From contig DYNE01000015.1 of the NCBI GenBank assembly GCA_020721225.1, positions 1-46,574 of the forward strand: a DNA stretch of 46,574 nucleotides, read 5' to 3'. How positions within the stretch are numbered: the stretch's first letter is position 1; the number at the start of each line of letters is the position of its first letter. The DNA is from Pelodictyon luteolum. Its GTDB lineage: Bacteria; Bacteroidota; Chlorobiia; Chlorobiales; Chlorobiaceae. The notes beneath the pieces were generated by a model, which saw only the letters and a list, made by a program, of their open reading frames with translations, made no database searches and had not been told where the DNA came from. The position numbers were made by a program, and so were the translations under genes. Below are positions 18,387 through 26,990 of the stretch, one piece after another.

Positions 18387-18481
18387 GGAGTATCGAGCAC
18401 GTTGTGCTCGGGAGTATTGCTTGCTTCGCAGGAGTATCGCTCACTTCGTTTTGCGGGAGTATCGCAGCTTTGCTGCGGGAG
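18387..18481. repeat. Tandem hairpin repeats led by GGAGTATCG
   Basis: Four copies of GGAGTATCG or GGAGTATTG begin at 18387, 18411, 18431 and 18456, with a partial fifth (GGAG) at 18478. Each is followed by a short palindrome of different sequence: the first has CGAGCAC/GTGCTCG and the fourth CGCAGC/GCTGCG, with weaker ones in the middle. Unit length is 20-25 bp. A related single unit lies at 44819-44840. The array is in the 435-base space between the bchS/T-type gene and the TonB receptor gene. Confidence 0.7.
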
Positions 18482-18656
18482 CAGTTGAGACGCTGGCAGT
18501 GAGCCGGGATATGGTTTTGTCTGACACAGGTACGCCCTGCTCCTCGGGTTTTGGGTTTTATTAGTCCTGTCAGGCCTGTTTTTCAGCTCCGTAGCGTCGG
18601 CGAGCTCCCCCAAAAAAAACTGGTTTCCCTTGTCGTCCTTTTCTTCTGAAAATAAA

Positions 18657-18681
18657 GCAGGCCCCTCGGGGAGGGGCCTGC
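18657..18681 (-). terminator. Terminator after the TonB receptor gene
   Basis: A perfect 11-bp GC-rich stem, GCAGGCCCCTC with its complement, closes a GGG loop. On the minus strand it is followed by TTTATTTT. It lies 35 bases past the stop codon of the receptor. Confidence 0.88.
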
Positions 18682-18715
18682 AAAAGAACTGTGCGATGCG
18701 CCTGTTTGTTTCAGA

Positions 18716-21226
18716 TCAGTAGGTCAGGTCAACACCGAGTACAAAGCTTCTGCCCGGAGCACGGAACCATTCGGCTTCTTCATACTGCACGTTGCCGATA
18801 TTCCTGACGAGGAAGTTCAGGCCGATATTGTCGGTTGCCTGATACTTCGCACCGGCATTGAACACCACGAAGTCGCCGGGGTAGTTCTCGCCTTCGGGGT
18901 TCGGATAGGAACTGACGGCCTTGTACTTACCGACATAGCGTCCGGTGAGGTTAAGGGCGAGCTTCTCTACAGGCTTCCATGTTGTACTGACTGAACCAGT
19001 GTGTTCTGGTCGATAGGCAAGCCATTCCGGATCAGGGTTCTGGTTACCAGCAAGTGCCGCGGCATCGCCGGTCTTGTCCTTTGCATTCATGTAAGCATAG
19101 CCCAGGCTGAAATTCCACTGCGGATTGGGACGGTAGTTCAGGCTGGTTTCGATGCCCCAGATACGAGCTTCAGCAATGTTCTGATAGAGAAACACAATTG
19201 GATAACCAGATGGATTGATGTTTCTTGATTCAATCAAGTTTTCATAATCATTCAGGTATGCAGCAACATCAAGAGATACCTTCTCCCCGAACTGTTTGTA
19301 AACGCCGATTTCATATCCTGTCATGGTTTCTTTGTCAAGCAAAGGATTCGGGTTGCCCATAAAAATGCCTGCATCGCGTACGAAGCGTTCGGCAATTGTA
19401 GGTGCCCTGAAGCTTTTGCCCCACGAAGCGCGGAAACTCATGTCGTCCATAGCCTTGTAGTTCAATGCAACTCTGGGACTCAGAGCGTCTACTGACTGAT
19501 TTTCAATAGGGGTATTCAGTACATAGGTGAAAGGAGGTATCATATCCCTGTGATCCTGATAGGAAACCACGTCAGCATCAATACCGTTCCAGTCATATCG
19601 TAATGAAAGCAGAGCTGTTAATCTGTCAGTGATTTTCCATTCATCCTGAACGAACGCAGCAAAGTTTTTCTCTTGTATTTCTCCGAATTCGCCCGGGGAG
19701 GGAAGATCTGCTGAGTATTGTGTTGATTCAACGTTTACGATATTGCCGTCAATACCGAAAAGCACCCGGTGGTTATCATTGATTCGCCAGTCAAGTTTAA
19801 GCCCTGCGCCATAACGGCTGGAACGGTTTTCATTGAATTCTCCAGGCTCCCTGTCATATGGATTAATGGAAAGACTGAAAGGAGGGAAGGGAACAGGGAA
19901 GTCGAAACCGAAAACTTGCCGGGAGTCTGTCGGATTGTAATCAATTCTGTACTTGTTATAGGTATAATACACTCTTGCATCTAAAGTCAATTTATCAGAA
20001 AGCATATTGACGTAGTTCAAACCGGCAAGAGCATCTTTTCTTTTGACGATATCATCCGTGTAAACCCAATCTGCCATATCATAGGCCCTGTCCGGATAGG
20101 GAGTGTAGTTTATTGATGGCGGATTAGTGAAAAACGAAACATCAATGTTATAGGGCCATGTGCTGACGTATCCGGCTTCCGTTTCGTTGTATGATGCAGA
20201 AAGCTGCAGATATTGTTTTGCATCGATGTCGTAACGGGCTTTCAGCTTCAGGTCGTTCAGCAGAGTCTGTGAATTACTCCTGTAGCCGTCGTCGTCACTA
20301 TGCGTATAGAGCAGGTTGTAGCTGAGTTTTCCCGTTTTGTTTCCGATACCTACGTAGCTGTTCCAGAACCATGGAGTATAGCCATCGCGGTAAACGCTAT
20401 TGTCGCTTGACGGAGGTGCATCGTAAAAACCGCCGCTGACGCCGGCCTTCACTTCGAATTTGTCGGGTAGATAGCCGTAAACATTGACAACGCCTCCCAT
20501 AGCGCCTGAACCGTAGAGAGTGGTCGATGCGCCTTTAACCACTTCCATTCTGTTTGCCGAGTTCATGTTGATGTTGGTCCAGACGATACCACCGGTTTCA
20601 GGCGTGCTTAGCGGGATGCCGTCATAAAAAGCCGCTACACGAGTACCGATTCCTCCGCCCTGGAAGGTGTTGGAGCCGCGGATCTGTACTGTCGATGCGC
20701 TGTATCCGCTCGAGCGGTTGATATTGACGCCGGGCACGGTTTCCAGCGTCTTGTCGAGAGAAGGATTCGGTTCCTCCTTGATCTTTTCAGCCGAGACCAC
20801 GTTTGTCGTTGTCGGCACGTCAAGGCGATCCTGTTTGTAGAGTGCGGCGCCAACAACCACTTCCGAAGCCATGATGGTGGTCTGGCCGAGCGAGAGGTTA
20901 ACTACTGCAGTCTGGCCGGCGCCAACGCTGACAATCTGGCTCGCCGGGGCGTAGCCTACGATGGAAACAGCGATTTTTTGCTGTTTCGCGGGTACACCGC
21001 TCAGGTTGAAGTTGCCGTTCATGTCGGTAGCTGTACCGATTGTAGTTCCGGCAATGGTCACGGAAGCTCCATAAACGCCTTCGCCGTCAGCTTTGTCTGT
21101 GATTTTGCCTTTTACCGACCCGGTATCAGCTCCGTATGACGGGAGAGGCACCAGAAGCGCCAGCAGGCAGAATGCAGAAAGCACAAAACGGACAAGGGGG
21201 TACGCTTGCGCATGTTTTGTTTTCAT
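18716..21226 (-). CDS. TonB-dependent outer-membrane receptor
   Basis: The 836-residue protein has a signal peptide (about 1-33, ending PLPSYGA), then a carboxypeptidase-regulatory-like beta domain (VKGKITDKADGEGVYGASVT), a plug domain with PGVNINRSSGYSASTVQIRG, and a 22-strand-type barrel ending in the outer-membrane signal VLGVDLTY with a terminal aromatic residue. Such receptors import large or scarce nutrients (siderophores, cobalamin, haem, glycans) with energy from TonB-ExbB. The ligand cannot be read from sequence. Proximity to the bacteriochlorophyll block, whose BchE needs cobalamin, makes cobalamin or a metal chelate an attractive guess. No cobalamin riboswitch was found in the 280 bases upstream, and no TonB box was identified with confidence. 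Confidence 0.88.
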   Translation of the reverse strand: MKTKHAQAYPLVRFVLSAFCLLALLVPLPSYGADTGSVKGKITDKADGEGVYGASVTIAGTTIGTATDMNGNFNLSGVPAKQQKIAVSIVGYAPASQIVSVGAGQTAVVNLSLGQTTIMASEVVVGAALYKQDRLDVPTTTNVVSAEKIKEEPNPSLDKTLETVPGVNINRSSGYSASTVQIRGSNTFQGGGIGTRVAAFYDGIPLSTPETGGIVWTNINMNSANRMEVVKGASTTLYGSGAMGGVVNVYGYLPDKFEVKAGVSGGFYDAPPSSDNSVYRDGYTPWFWNSYVGIGNKTGKLSYNLLYTHSDDDGYRSNSQTLLNDLKLKARYDIDAKQYLQLSASYNETEAGYVSTWPYNIDVSFFTNPPSINYTPYPDRAYDMADWVYTDDIVKRKDALAGLNYVNMLSDKLTLDARVYYTYNKYRIDYNPTDSRQVFGFDFPVPFPPFSLSINPYDREPGEFNENRSSRYGAGLKLDWRINDNHRVLFGIDGNIVNVESTQYSADLPSPGEFGEIQEKNFAAFVQDEWKITDRLTALLSLRYDWNGIDADVVSYQDHRDMIPPFTYVLNTPIENQSVDALSPRVALNYKAMDDMSFRASWGKSFRAPTIAERFVRDAGIFMGNPNPLLDKETMTGYEIGVYKQFGEKVSLDVAAYLNDYENLIESRNINPSGYPIVFLYQNIAEARIWGIETSLNYRPNPQWNFSLGYAYMNAKDKTGDAAALAGNQNPDPEWLAYRPEHTGSVSTTWKPVEKLALNLTGRYVGKYKAVSSYPNPEGENYPGDFVVFNAGAKYQATDNIGLNFLVRNIGNVQYEEAEWFRAPGRSFVLGVDLTY

Positions 21227-21507
21227 TTGTGATTTGTTGTGTGGTTGCTGTAAAAAAGAACAGGAGTAAAATTTTTTTATGTTTCTGCCAATATTTTTAC
21301 GCGCATGATCATCATAACATCATCAAACGAGTTCATAATCGGTTCTTTCCGTGGTGTGTATATTATCTGGAAATCTATTAAAAAAAAACACAAAAGAGCA
21401 AGTAAATAAAGTTAAAGAATGGATATAGGAGTGGAAACCGAGGAGTGACAGAGAAGGGTAAGCAAACTCGCACCGGCATGGTTTGCCGGTACGGCTCAGG
21501 CATGGGC

Positions 21508-22722
21508 TTAGATCACGCCGAGTTCTTTGCCTATCGTGCAGAATTCGGTGATGACCTTGTCGAGGTGATGGCGTTCATGGGTGGCCATGAAGCTGGTGCG
21601 GAGCGCTTCGTGGCCCGGCATGACGCCAGGGCGGATAAAGGCGTTTACGTACACGCCGGCATCGAACAGTTTTTTCCAGAATACCAGGGTTTTCATCTGG
21701 TCGCTGATGAGTACGGTAACGATGGCCGTGCGTGACGGCATGAGCTTGAATCCTGCCTTGAGCAGTCCCTGGCGCACGTAGTCGGTATTTGCGACCAGGC
21801 GTACCATGAGTTCGGGTTCATGGTGCAGAATGTCGAGCGTGGCAAGCACCGCAGCAACGCTTGCCGGGGTGGGCGAAGCGCTGAAAATAAGAGATGATGC
21901 GTTATGCTTGATATAGTTGATGACTGACCTGTCGCCGACCACATAGCCGCCGAGAGAGCCGAATGTTTTCGAGAAGGTGCCCATGATGAGGTCAACTTCA
22001 TCGACGAGACCGAATTCGGAAGGAGTTCCTCTTCCGCCTTTTCCTATAACCCCTACGGCGTGAGCATCATCGATAACGGTTCGGGCATTGTATTTTTTTG
22101 CCAACGCGACAAGAGCCGGAAGATCGACGATTTCACCTGAAACGGAAAAAACACCGTCGGAAACGATCATTCTTCCTGCCGATTCCGGAATTTTCTGAAG
22201 CACCCGCTCCAGATCTTCCATGTTGTTGTGATTATAGCGGACAAGGTTGGCTCCTCCGCCCTGCGCCATAATCGAGGCGGCAACAAGGCTTGCATGGTTA
22301 TCGCGATCCGAAACGATGTATTCCCCCCTTTGCACCAGAGTCGGTATAATGCCCTGACCGGTCTGATAGCCGGTGCTGAAAAGCAGGCAGCGCTCTTTTT
22401 CGAAATAGTCGGCAAGTTTTTCTTCGAGTTCAATGTGCAGGTTTACGGTGCCGGTCATGTAGCGCGATCCGCTGCAGCTGGTGCCGTATTTGTTTATGGC
22501 ATTGATCGATGCCTGCTTGACTCGTGGATCGGAAGTCAGACCAAGGTAGTTGTTGGAGCCGGCCATGACCAGCTTGCGGCCGTTGAAAGAGACGACCGGG
22601 CCTTCGGTTTCATCGATAGGATGAAAAAAAGGGTATATCCCCTGAGCCTTTACTTCGTCGGCCAGGGTGAAATCAAAACATTTCTTAAACAGATCTTTCG
22701 GTTTATCCACAGGAATGCACAT
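21508..22722 (-). CDS. Serine palmitoyltransferase-like alpha-oxoamine synthase
   Basis: The 404-residue PLP enzyme belongs to the alpha-oxoamine synthase family (BioF, KBL, HemA, SPT). It shows [22 protein letters not shown] with the PLP-stacking His143, DDAHAVG (Asp219, His221) and the Schiff-base Lys252 in [18 protein letters not shown]. The GTFSK-x-F-x-SLGG form, followed by [19 protein letters not shown], is the pattern I know from bacterial serine palmitoyltransferases of the Bacteroides type, which condense serine with an acyl-thioester to 3-ketosphinganine. BioF and KBL usually have different residues there. The divergent neighbour encodes an NAD-dependent epimerase like the ceramide reductase CerR. 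An aminoglycosphingolipid has been reported from Chlorobium limicola, so a sphingolipid role is reasonable. The substrate is inferred. Confidence 0.75.
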   Translation of the reverse strand: MCIPVDKPKDLFKKCFDFTLADEVKAQGIYPFFHPIDETEGPVVSFNGRKLVMAGSNNYLGLTSDPRVKQASINAINKYGTSCSGSRYMTGTVNLHIELEEKLADYFEKERCLLFSTGYQTGQGIIPTLVQRGEYIVSDRDNHASLVAASIMAQGGGANLVRYNHNNMEDLERVLQKIPESAGRMIVSDGVFSVSGEIVDLPALVALAKKYNARTVIDDAHAVGVIGKGGRGTPSEFGLVDEVDLIMGTFSKTFGSLGGYVVGDRSVINYIKHNASSLIFSASPTPASVAAVLATLDILHHEPELMVRLVANTDYVRQGLLKAGFKLMPSRTAIVTVLISDQMKTLVFWKKLFDAGVYVNAFIRPGVMPGHEALRTSFMATHERHHLDKVITEFCTIGKELGVI

Positions 22723-22937
22723 TTACTTCAGCTCTCTTGAGTACTGGAATTTCTTGATTTATACGGTATTTTGCTCGAAGGCAACCGATTTTTTAACTGG
22801 CGTTTTCCGCCCTGAAATCAAAATGTATTAAAAATTTTGTTTTTTTTTAAAGGCGACGGTTGATTGTTTTTTTAAAGCATCTGTTTCCTTACTGTTAAAG
22901 GCTATGGGCGATTCCGGAAAGAAGTTAATTATGCGAT

Positions 22938-23948
22938 ATGGGTAAAGGTGCGGGTGTTGAAAGAGTGCTGGTTACCGGTTCGACCGGGTTTATCGGAAAA
23001 CGGCTGGTTGCGGCCCTGCAGGAAAAAGGTTTCGTCGTCCGGGTATTTCTTCGCAACGAGAGCGTTTCGGAAGGTCTTTTTTCGGAATCAGTAGCGGTGG
23101 TGCGAGGCGACTACCATGACCGGGCAGCTCTTGCTGCTGCAGTTGACGGCGTTCAGCGTATCATTCATCTTGCCGGGGTTACCAAGGCTGCCGATGAAGC
23201 CGGTTTTGATTCCGGCAATGTTTACCCTGTACAACAGATGCTTGATGCCGTGAAGCGGCACAATCCCGATTTGAAGCGTTTTCTGCTGGTATCGTCTCTT
23301 GCTGCGGCGGGTCCGGCACGTGAGGGGAGTGTCGGCCTCAGGGAGAGCGATCCCCCTCTGCCGGTGAGCGCTTATGGACGAAGCAAGCTCAGAGGCGAGG
23401 AGGTTTGCCTGAAAAGTTCGGGCTCCTTTCCTGTAACCATTATCCGGCCACCGGCAGTGTATGGTCCGGGAGACCGCGATATACTGCAGATTTTTCAGAT
23501 GATGCAGAAAGGCATGCTTGTTTCCGCCGGCAATGCATCGAGGCAGCGTTTCAGTATGATCTATGTCGATGATCTTGTCGCCGGTATCATCGATGCGGCC
23601 TGCGCGGAAAAGGCGGCAGGTCGTATATATTACCTGGCGGCTCCCCGGTCGTATTCGTGGGAGGATCTCATTGCTGCGGTAAAGCCGGCCATGGGGTTCA
23701 GTCGACTGATGAGAATTACGCTTCCAAAGCCCCTGGTGTTTGTGCTTGGCGCCATTCTAGGTGCATTCGGAACCATAACCGGAACCTTGCCGCTGATCAA
23801 TCGCGATAAAGCCAATGAACTTGTTCAGGATTTCTGGGTCTGTTTTCCCGGGAGAGCGGCAGCGGAACTTGGTTTTCATGCGGAAACCACCCTTGAAGAG
23901 GGTGCGGCAAAAACGGTTGCCTGGTATCGGGATAAGGGGTGGATGTAG
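22938..23948 (+). CDS. NAD-dependent epimerase/reductase, CerR-like candidate
   Basis: The 336-residue protein is an extended short-chain dehydrogenase, with the Rossmann motif TGSTGFIGKRLV near the N-terminus, an SSLAAAGP catalytic Ser region and the Tyr-x3-Lys pair in YGRSKLRGE. A hydrophobic stretch near residues 260-285 (LPKPLVFVLGAILGAFGTIT) suggests membrane contact, as in 3-beta-hydroxysteroid-dehydrogenase-like and lipid-acting members. It is divergent from the SPT-like gene. In Caulobacter the enzyme CerR, which reduces the 3-keto group of ceramide, is of this superfamily and works with Spt. I infer the same pairing here; a sugar epimerase is the main alternative. Confidence 0.7.
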   Translation: MGKGAGVERVLVTGSTGFIGKRLVAALQEKGFVVRVFLRNESVSEGLFSESVAVVRGDYHDRAALAAAVDGVQRIIHLAGVTKAADEAGFDSGNVYPVQQMLDAVKRHNPDLKRFLLVSSLAAAGPAREGSVGLRESDPPLPVSAYGRSKLRGEEVCLKSSGSFPVTIIRPPAVYGPGDRDILQIFQMMQKGMLVSAGNASRQRFSMIYVDDLVAGIIDAACAEKAAGRIYYLAAPRSYSWEDLIAAVKPAMGFSRLMRITLPKPLVFVLGAILGAFGTITGTLPLINRDKANELVQDFWVCFPGRAAAELGFHAETTLEEGAAKTVAWYRDKGWM

Positions 23949-23954
23949 AAGAAT

Positions 23955-23996
23955 GTGTTAGGTGTTAAGGGTTAGGTGTTGGGTGTTAGGTGGGAG
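23955..23996. repeat. Six tandem copies of a 7-bp unit
   Basis: GTGTTAG, GTGTTAA, GGGTTAG, GTGTTGG, GTGTTAG and GTGGGAG lie head to tail just after the stop codon of the epimerase gene. Such a short tandem array can vary in copy number by slippage. Confidence 0.8.
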
Positions 23997-24085
23997 TGTG
24001 ATTTGTGAGTCTTTTCACGAAATGGTAAGAGGGGGGAAAGATTGTTGAAACCATGTGAGCGATTTTGTTCTTTGATTGAACGCGG

Positions 24086-25132
24086 TTACGCTTTTCCGAG
24101 GATTTTTTGCATCAGGCGGAGCAGCAGGTACCGTTCGTCGGAGTAGGGAAGAAGCCCTTTGAGCGCCGCATCGGTTTCCCTGAGTGCAAGGATTGCCGAC
24201 TCTGTCTGCTGTTGTGAAAATACCTTCACGTAGCCGAGATAATTCCGTACGAAGTATTCCTGTTTTCCGTACATGCCGAGAATGCGGGCGATTTCCGCCG
24301 GAGGCAACTGCCGTACTTCCGGGACGGAAAGCTTCCAGACCCGCGTAAAAAAAGTTGTCATATAGCGGACAATGCTTCCAAGACCCTCTTTTTGTCCTTC
24401 CCGATCCATTATCATGAGCGAAATGCCGCTGCAAAGCCGCAGGTTACGTTCCGCCAGAGCTTTTTCAAGTTCAAAGACATTGTATGTTTTCGATATGCCG
24501 ACACAGTCGTAGATATCTGCCGCAGTTATGCTGTTTCCCTGATGCTTTGATGATGCGTACAGAATTATTTTGTCGATTTCGTGAGCTATTTCCCGTGCAG
24601 AGGGCTGAATATAGGCGGTCAGGAGTTTAAGCGCGTCAGGTTCGAATTCCCATCCGGCGGCTTTTGCCTGTTCGGTTGCGAAGAGATCGGGATTGCGGAT
24701 AGCCGGAAAGTCGATTCTGACATGTTTCAGCTCTTTGAAGGGTGATTTGTCCAGTTCTTTTTTATCGGCAGAGTCGGTATCGAGTATCAGAACCGTGAAA
24801 TCGGCTGGATGAGCTATGTATGCGGCGAACTTGTTATCGTAATGCTTTTGCTGTTCTCGCGATCCTGTCCGTTTTATTTTTTCGAACTGCCTGACAACGA
24901 TAAGCTTTTTTTCGGTGAACATGGGATACTCCGAAGCTTTTGACGCCAGCTCGCCAAGGTTCAGATCCGATCCGTAAAAAATGGTTGTGTTGAAAGCGGC
25001 ATCGGCCTCCGAAGGAAAAAGAGTGCCTTTTATGAGGCCGATGAGCTCTTCCTTGAGATAACCTTCCGGACCGGCGAAAAAATTAACGGCATCGATTTTT
25101 CCGGAAAGGATTTTTTTCTTCAGAGCTTCCAT
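24086..25132 (-). CDS. holA: DNA polymerase III delta subunit
   Basis: The 348-residue protein matches HolA. The N-terminal region (VNFFAGPEGYLKEELIGLIK) corresponds to the usual FLLxGxExxL motif, the central part has the delta AAA+-like fold (FEKIKRTGSREQQ, AREIAHEIDKIILY), and the C-terminal helical collar carries VFELEKALAERNLRL and AILALRETDAALKG. Delta opens the beta sliding clamp in the clamp loader. The family lacks functional nucleotide-binding residues, as here. It follows ssb on the same strand after a 75-base spacer with a hairpin. Confidence 0.88.
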   Translation of the reverse strand: MEALKKKILSGKIDAVNFFAGPEGYLKEELIGLIKGTLFPSEADAAFNTTIFYGSDLNLGELASKASEYPMFTEKKLIVVRQFEKIKRTGSREQQKHYDNKFAAYIAHPADFTVLILDTDSADKKELDKSPFKELKHVRIDFPAIRNPDLFATEQAKAAGWEFEPDALKLLTAYIQPSAREIAHEIDKIILYASSKHQGNSITAADIYDCVGISKTYNVFELEKALAERNLRLCSGISLMIMDREGQKEGLGSIVRYMTTFFTRVWKLSVPEVRQLPPAEIARILGMYGKQEYFVRNYLGYVKVFSQQQTESAILALRETDAALKGLLPYSDERYLLLRLMQKILGKA

Positions 25133-25157
25133 ATTGTTCTTGTCTGCAAACCATTGC

Positions 25158-25201
25158 GCGATGAAAGGCCGTAGCCGTTAAGCGTTTCAGCCTTTCATCG
25201 C
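25158..25201. repeat. Inverted repeat between ssb and holA
   Basis: GCGATGAAAGGC (25158-25169) and GCCTTTCATCGC (25190-25201) form a perfect 12-bp stem around a 20-base loop. There is no T-run on either strand, so it may act as an RNA-processing or attenuation structure between ssb and holA rather than as a full terminator. Confidence 0.55.
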
Positions 25202-25207
25202 CGACGT

Positions 25208-25705
25208 TCAGAACGGCAGGTCGTCTTTTTCATGTTCAATAGCCGGCCCCGATGGCTGTGAAGAGAAATCTGCCGGGTTTTGTCTTGTTTCGCGCGGCAT
25301 CTGATTGTACTGGGGGCGATCGAAAGATTGCCCTGCATCACCATAGCCGCTGTTGCTTCCCGGCTCTTTCGGAGAGCCGAGCATCTGCATGTCGGTACAG
25401 ACGATTTCAGTGGCATATCGCTTTTCGCCGCTTTTGCTGTCGTCCCAGCTTCTGGTCTGCAGACGCCCTTCGATATAAACCTGCCTACCTTTTTTCAGGT
25501 ATTGATTACAGATTTCAGCAAGTTTTCCCCATGCGACAATCCGGTGCCATTCGGTTCTGTCCTGCCAGTTTCCGGTTGCATCCTTGAAGTTTTCGCTGGT
25601 CGCTACGGTAAAATTCGATACCGATTGACCCGACGCAGTTGTCCTCAGTTCGGGATCGTTGCCGAGGTGGCCGATAAGCATTACTTTATTGAGTCCTTTA
25701 GCCAT
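25208..25705 (-). CDS. ssb: Single-stranded DNA-binding protein
   Basis: The 165-residue protein has a single OB-fold domain (about 1-110) with the SSB motifs [40 protein letters not shown] and [16 protein letters not shown] Gly/Asn/Pro/Gln-rich linker leads to the acidic tip DDLPF that docks replication and repair partners. The length is typical. It is essential in replication and works with HolA-containing polymerase encoded next door, although such adjacency is not universal. Confidence 0.95.
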   Translation of the reverse strand: MAKGLNKVMLIGHLGNDPELRTTASGQSVSNFTVATSENFKDATGNWQDRTEWHRIVAWGKLAEICNQYLKKGRQVYIEGRLQTRSWDDSKSGEKRYATEIVCTDMQMLGSPKEPGSNSGYGDAGQSFDRPQYNQMPRETRQNPADFSSQPSGPAIEHEKDDLPF

Positions 25706-25801
25706 AATGTTGATCTGCTGAAGTTATTGTTTTGACCGGTAAGGGTTTCAAAGACAACAAGTGTCGTTGTCGTTTCCATCTGAACAATACGTCGAACAAA
25801 G

Positions 25802-26599
25802 TTACAAAACAAGACGGTCGGCATCAATGACAGGCCCCTCCCGGCAGAGAAGAATGGATTCAGTTCCTCCTCCGGGAGTCGTGACTTCAACGGAGCAGCC
25901 GTAGCAGATGCCGATGCCGCATCCCATGATCGATTCAAGAGAGACCTCGCATGGGATAATGTGTTTTCGACAGAATGCGGCAACGGCTTTCAGCATCGGG
26001 TTGGGTCCGCAGGCAAACACTTTCAGCCGGCCGTTTTTCTTCATCTGACCGATATTGTGTTCCAGCAGATCCACGACGGTGCCTCTGAATCCTTCCGATC
26101 CGTCATCGGTAGCTATTCTGCAGTTCGAAAGGTTGTAAAGCAGCAGGTCTTCCGATGTCCGCCCGCCAATAAAATTAATGCAGGCGGTTTTCTGTTCGGT
26201 GAGTTTTTTCTCGAGGAAAAACATCGGTGCTGTGCCGATTCCTCCTGAGACAAGCAGAGCTGTGTCGAACGTGCACTCGGAAGTATTGAAGCCGTTGCCA
26301 AGCGGGCCGAGCACCTGCATGGTATCGCCGCATGCGGAATCGGCAAGAATCGTTGTGCCGCAGCCAACCGTTTTGGCCATTATATTTATTGCACTGCCTT
26401 CTACGTTGTGAATTGAAAACGGGCGCCTGAGCAGCGGCTGTGTTGAGGCGTTTACCTTGATATTGACAAAGTTGCCGGGACGTGCCGCCGCGGCTATTTC
26501 AGGGCACTCGAAAGTGATGATCGAGACATCCCTGCTGATTTTCCGCGAAGATGTTATAGTGGCGGGAATGTCGGTGATCGGTACGATTTCTGGCATCAT
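25802..26599 (-). CDS. pyrK: Dihydroorotate dehydrogenase electron-transfer subunit PyrK
   Basis: The 265-residue flavoprotein has a ferredoxin-reductase-type FAD domain ([20 protein letters not shown]), an NAD-binding region ([20 protein letters not shown]) and a C-terminal 2Fe-2S site with Cys227, Cys232, Cys235 and Cys252. PyrK carries electrons between NAD and the PyrD-B catalytic subunit in pyrimidine synthesis. The catalytic pyrD is not in the window. The start at 26599 has a second Met as alternative. It is first in a minus-strand series pyrK-ssb-holA; upstream lies the repeat region at 26681. Confidence 0.9.
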   Translation of the reverse strand: MMPEIVPITDIPATITSSRKISRDVSIITFECPEIAAAARPGNFVNIKVNASTQPLLRRPFSIHNVEGSAINIMAKTVGCGTTILADSACGDTMQVLGPLGNGFNTSECTFDTALLVSGGIGTAPMFFLEKKLTEQKTACINFIGGRTSEDLLLYNLSNCRIATDDGSEGFRGTVVDLLEHNIGQMKKNGRLKVFACGPNPMLKAVAAFCRKHIIPCEVSLESIMGCGIGICYGCSVEVTTPGGGTESILLCREGPVIDADRLVL

Positions 26600-26680
26600 G
26601 GCGGTATGCGGTCAAAGGGAGCGAAAAAAGCTGTTTATCAACAGAATAATAACGGAACCAGCAGGCGATTATGCAAATGT

Positions 26681-26750
26681 CGGTAGTCAGTAGCCGGTAG
26701 CCAGTAGCCGGTAGTCAGTAGCCGGTAGTCAGTAGCCGGTAGTCAGTAGC
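26681..26750. repeat. Five tandem copies of a 14-bp unit
   Basis: CGGTAGTCAGTAGC occurs five times in a row; the second copy has one T-to-C change. The array runs on into a G-rich segment and the 63-bp element at 26782-26844. A degenerate version of the unit recurs, inverted, at about 32598-32640. Confidence 0.9.
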
Positions 26751-26781
26751 CGGTGAAGAGGGGGGAGAGTGTGGGCGGTTG

Positions 26782-26844
26782 GCGGGTTTATTTGTCCATG
26801 TCTGTCGGTGTCCGTCCGTGTCAGTCCTTTCAGTGCATTTCGTG
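26782..26844 (-). repeat. 63-bp dispersed repeat, copy A (inverted)
   Basis: This segment is an exact reverse complement, over 63 bases, of 32497-32559. Similarity continues more loosely on both sides, so the whole element is about 180-195 bp (about 26681-26875 and 32460-32640). It occupies most of the 390-base gap between pyrK and the first arsA-like gene. Together the two copies bracket the csmC-csmA block. Confidence 0.9.
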
Positions 26845-26990
26845 AAGAAAGGGGAGAGAGTGGGCAGTGGGTGAAAACGGGGATGGATTTTTAAACGTGG
26901 AGATAAGTGTGTATGTTTCATTCTTTGTAGTGTCCGGGGAGAGTTATATCTTTTGTCTTTGCATTGTATCACAAAACCAACGTCCGGTTC

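Noticed and set aside
18387-18481. Possible CRISPR array
   Set aside because: Units are 20-25 bp of hairpin type, not 28-37 bp repeats with unique spacers; no cas genes are near.
21227-21507. Cobalamin riboswitch upstream of the TonB receptor
   Set aside because: I could not find the conserved B12-box sequence or a matching fold by eye; only AT-rich sequence is seen.
26715-26972. Minus-strand open frame across the repeat region
   Set aside because: The frame is composed of the dispersed repeat, and the same peptide words appear at the copy near 32500; it is not a gene.
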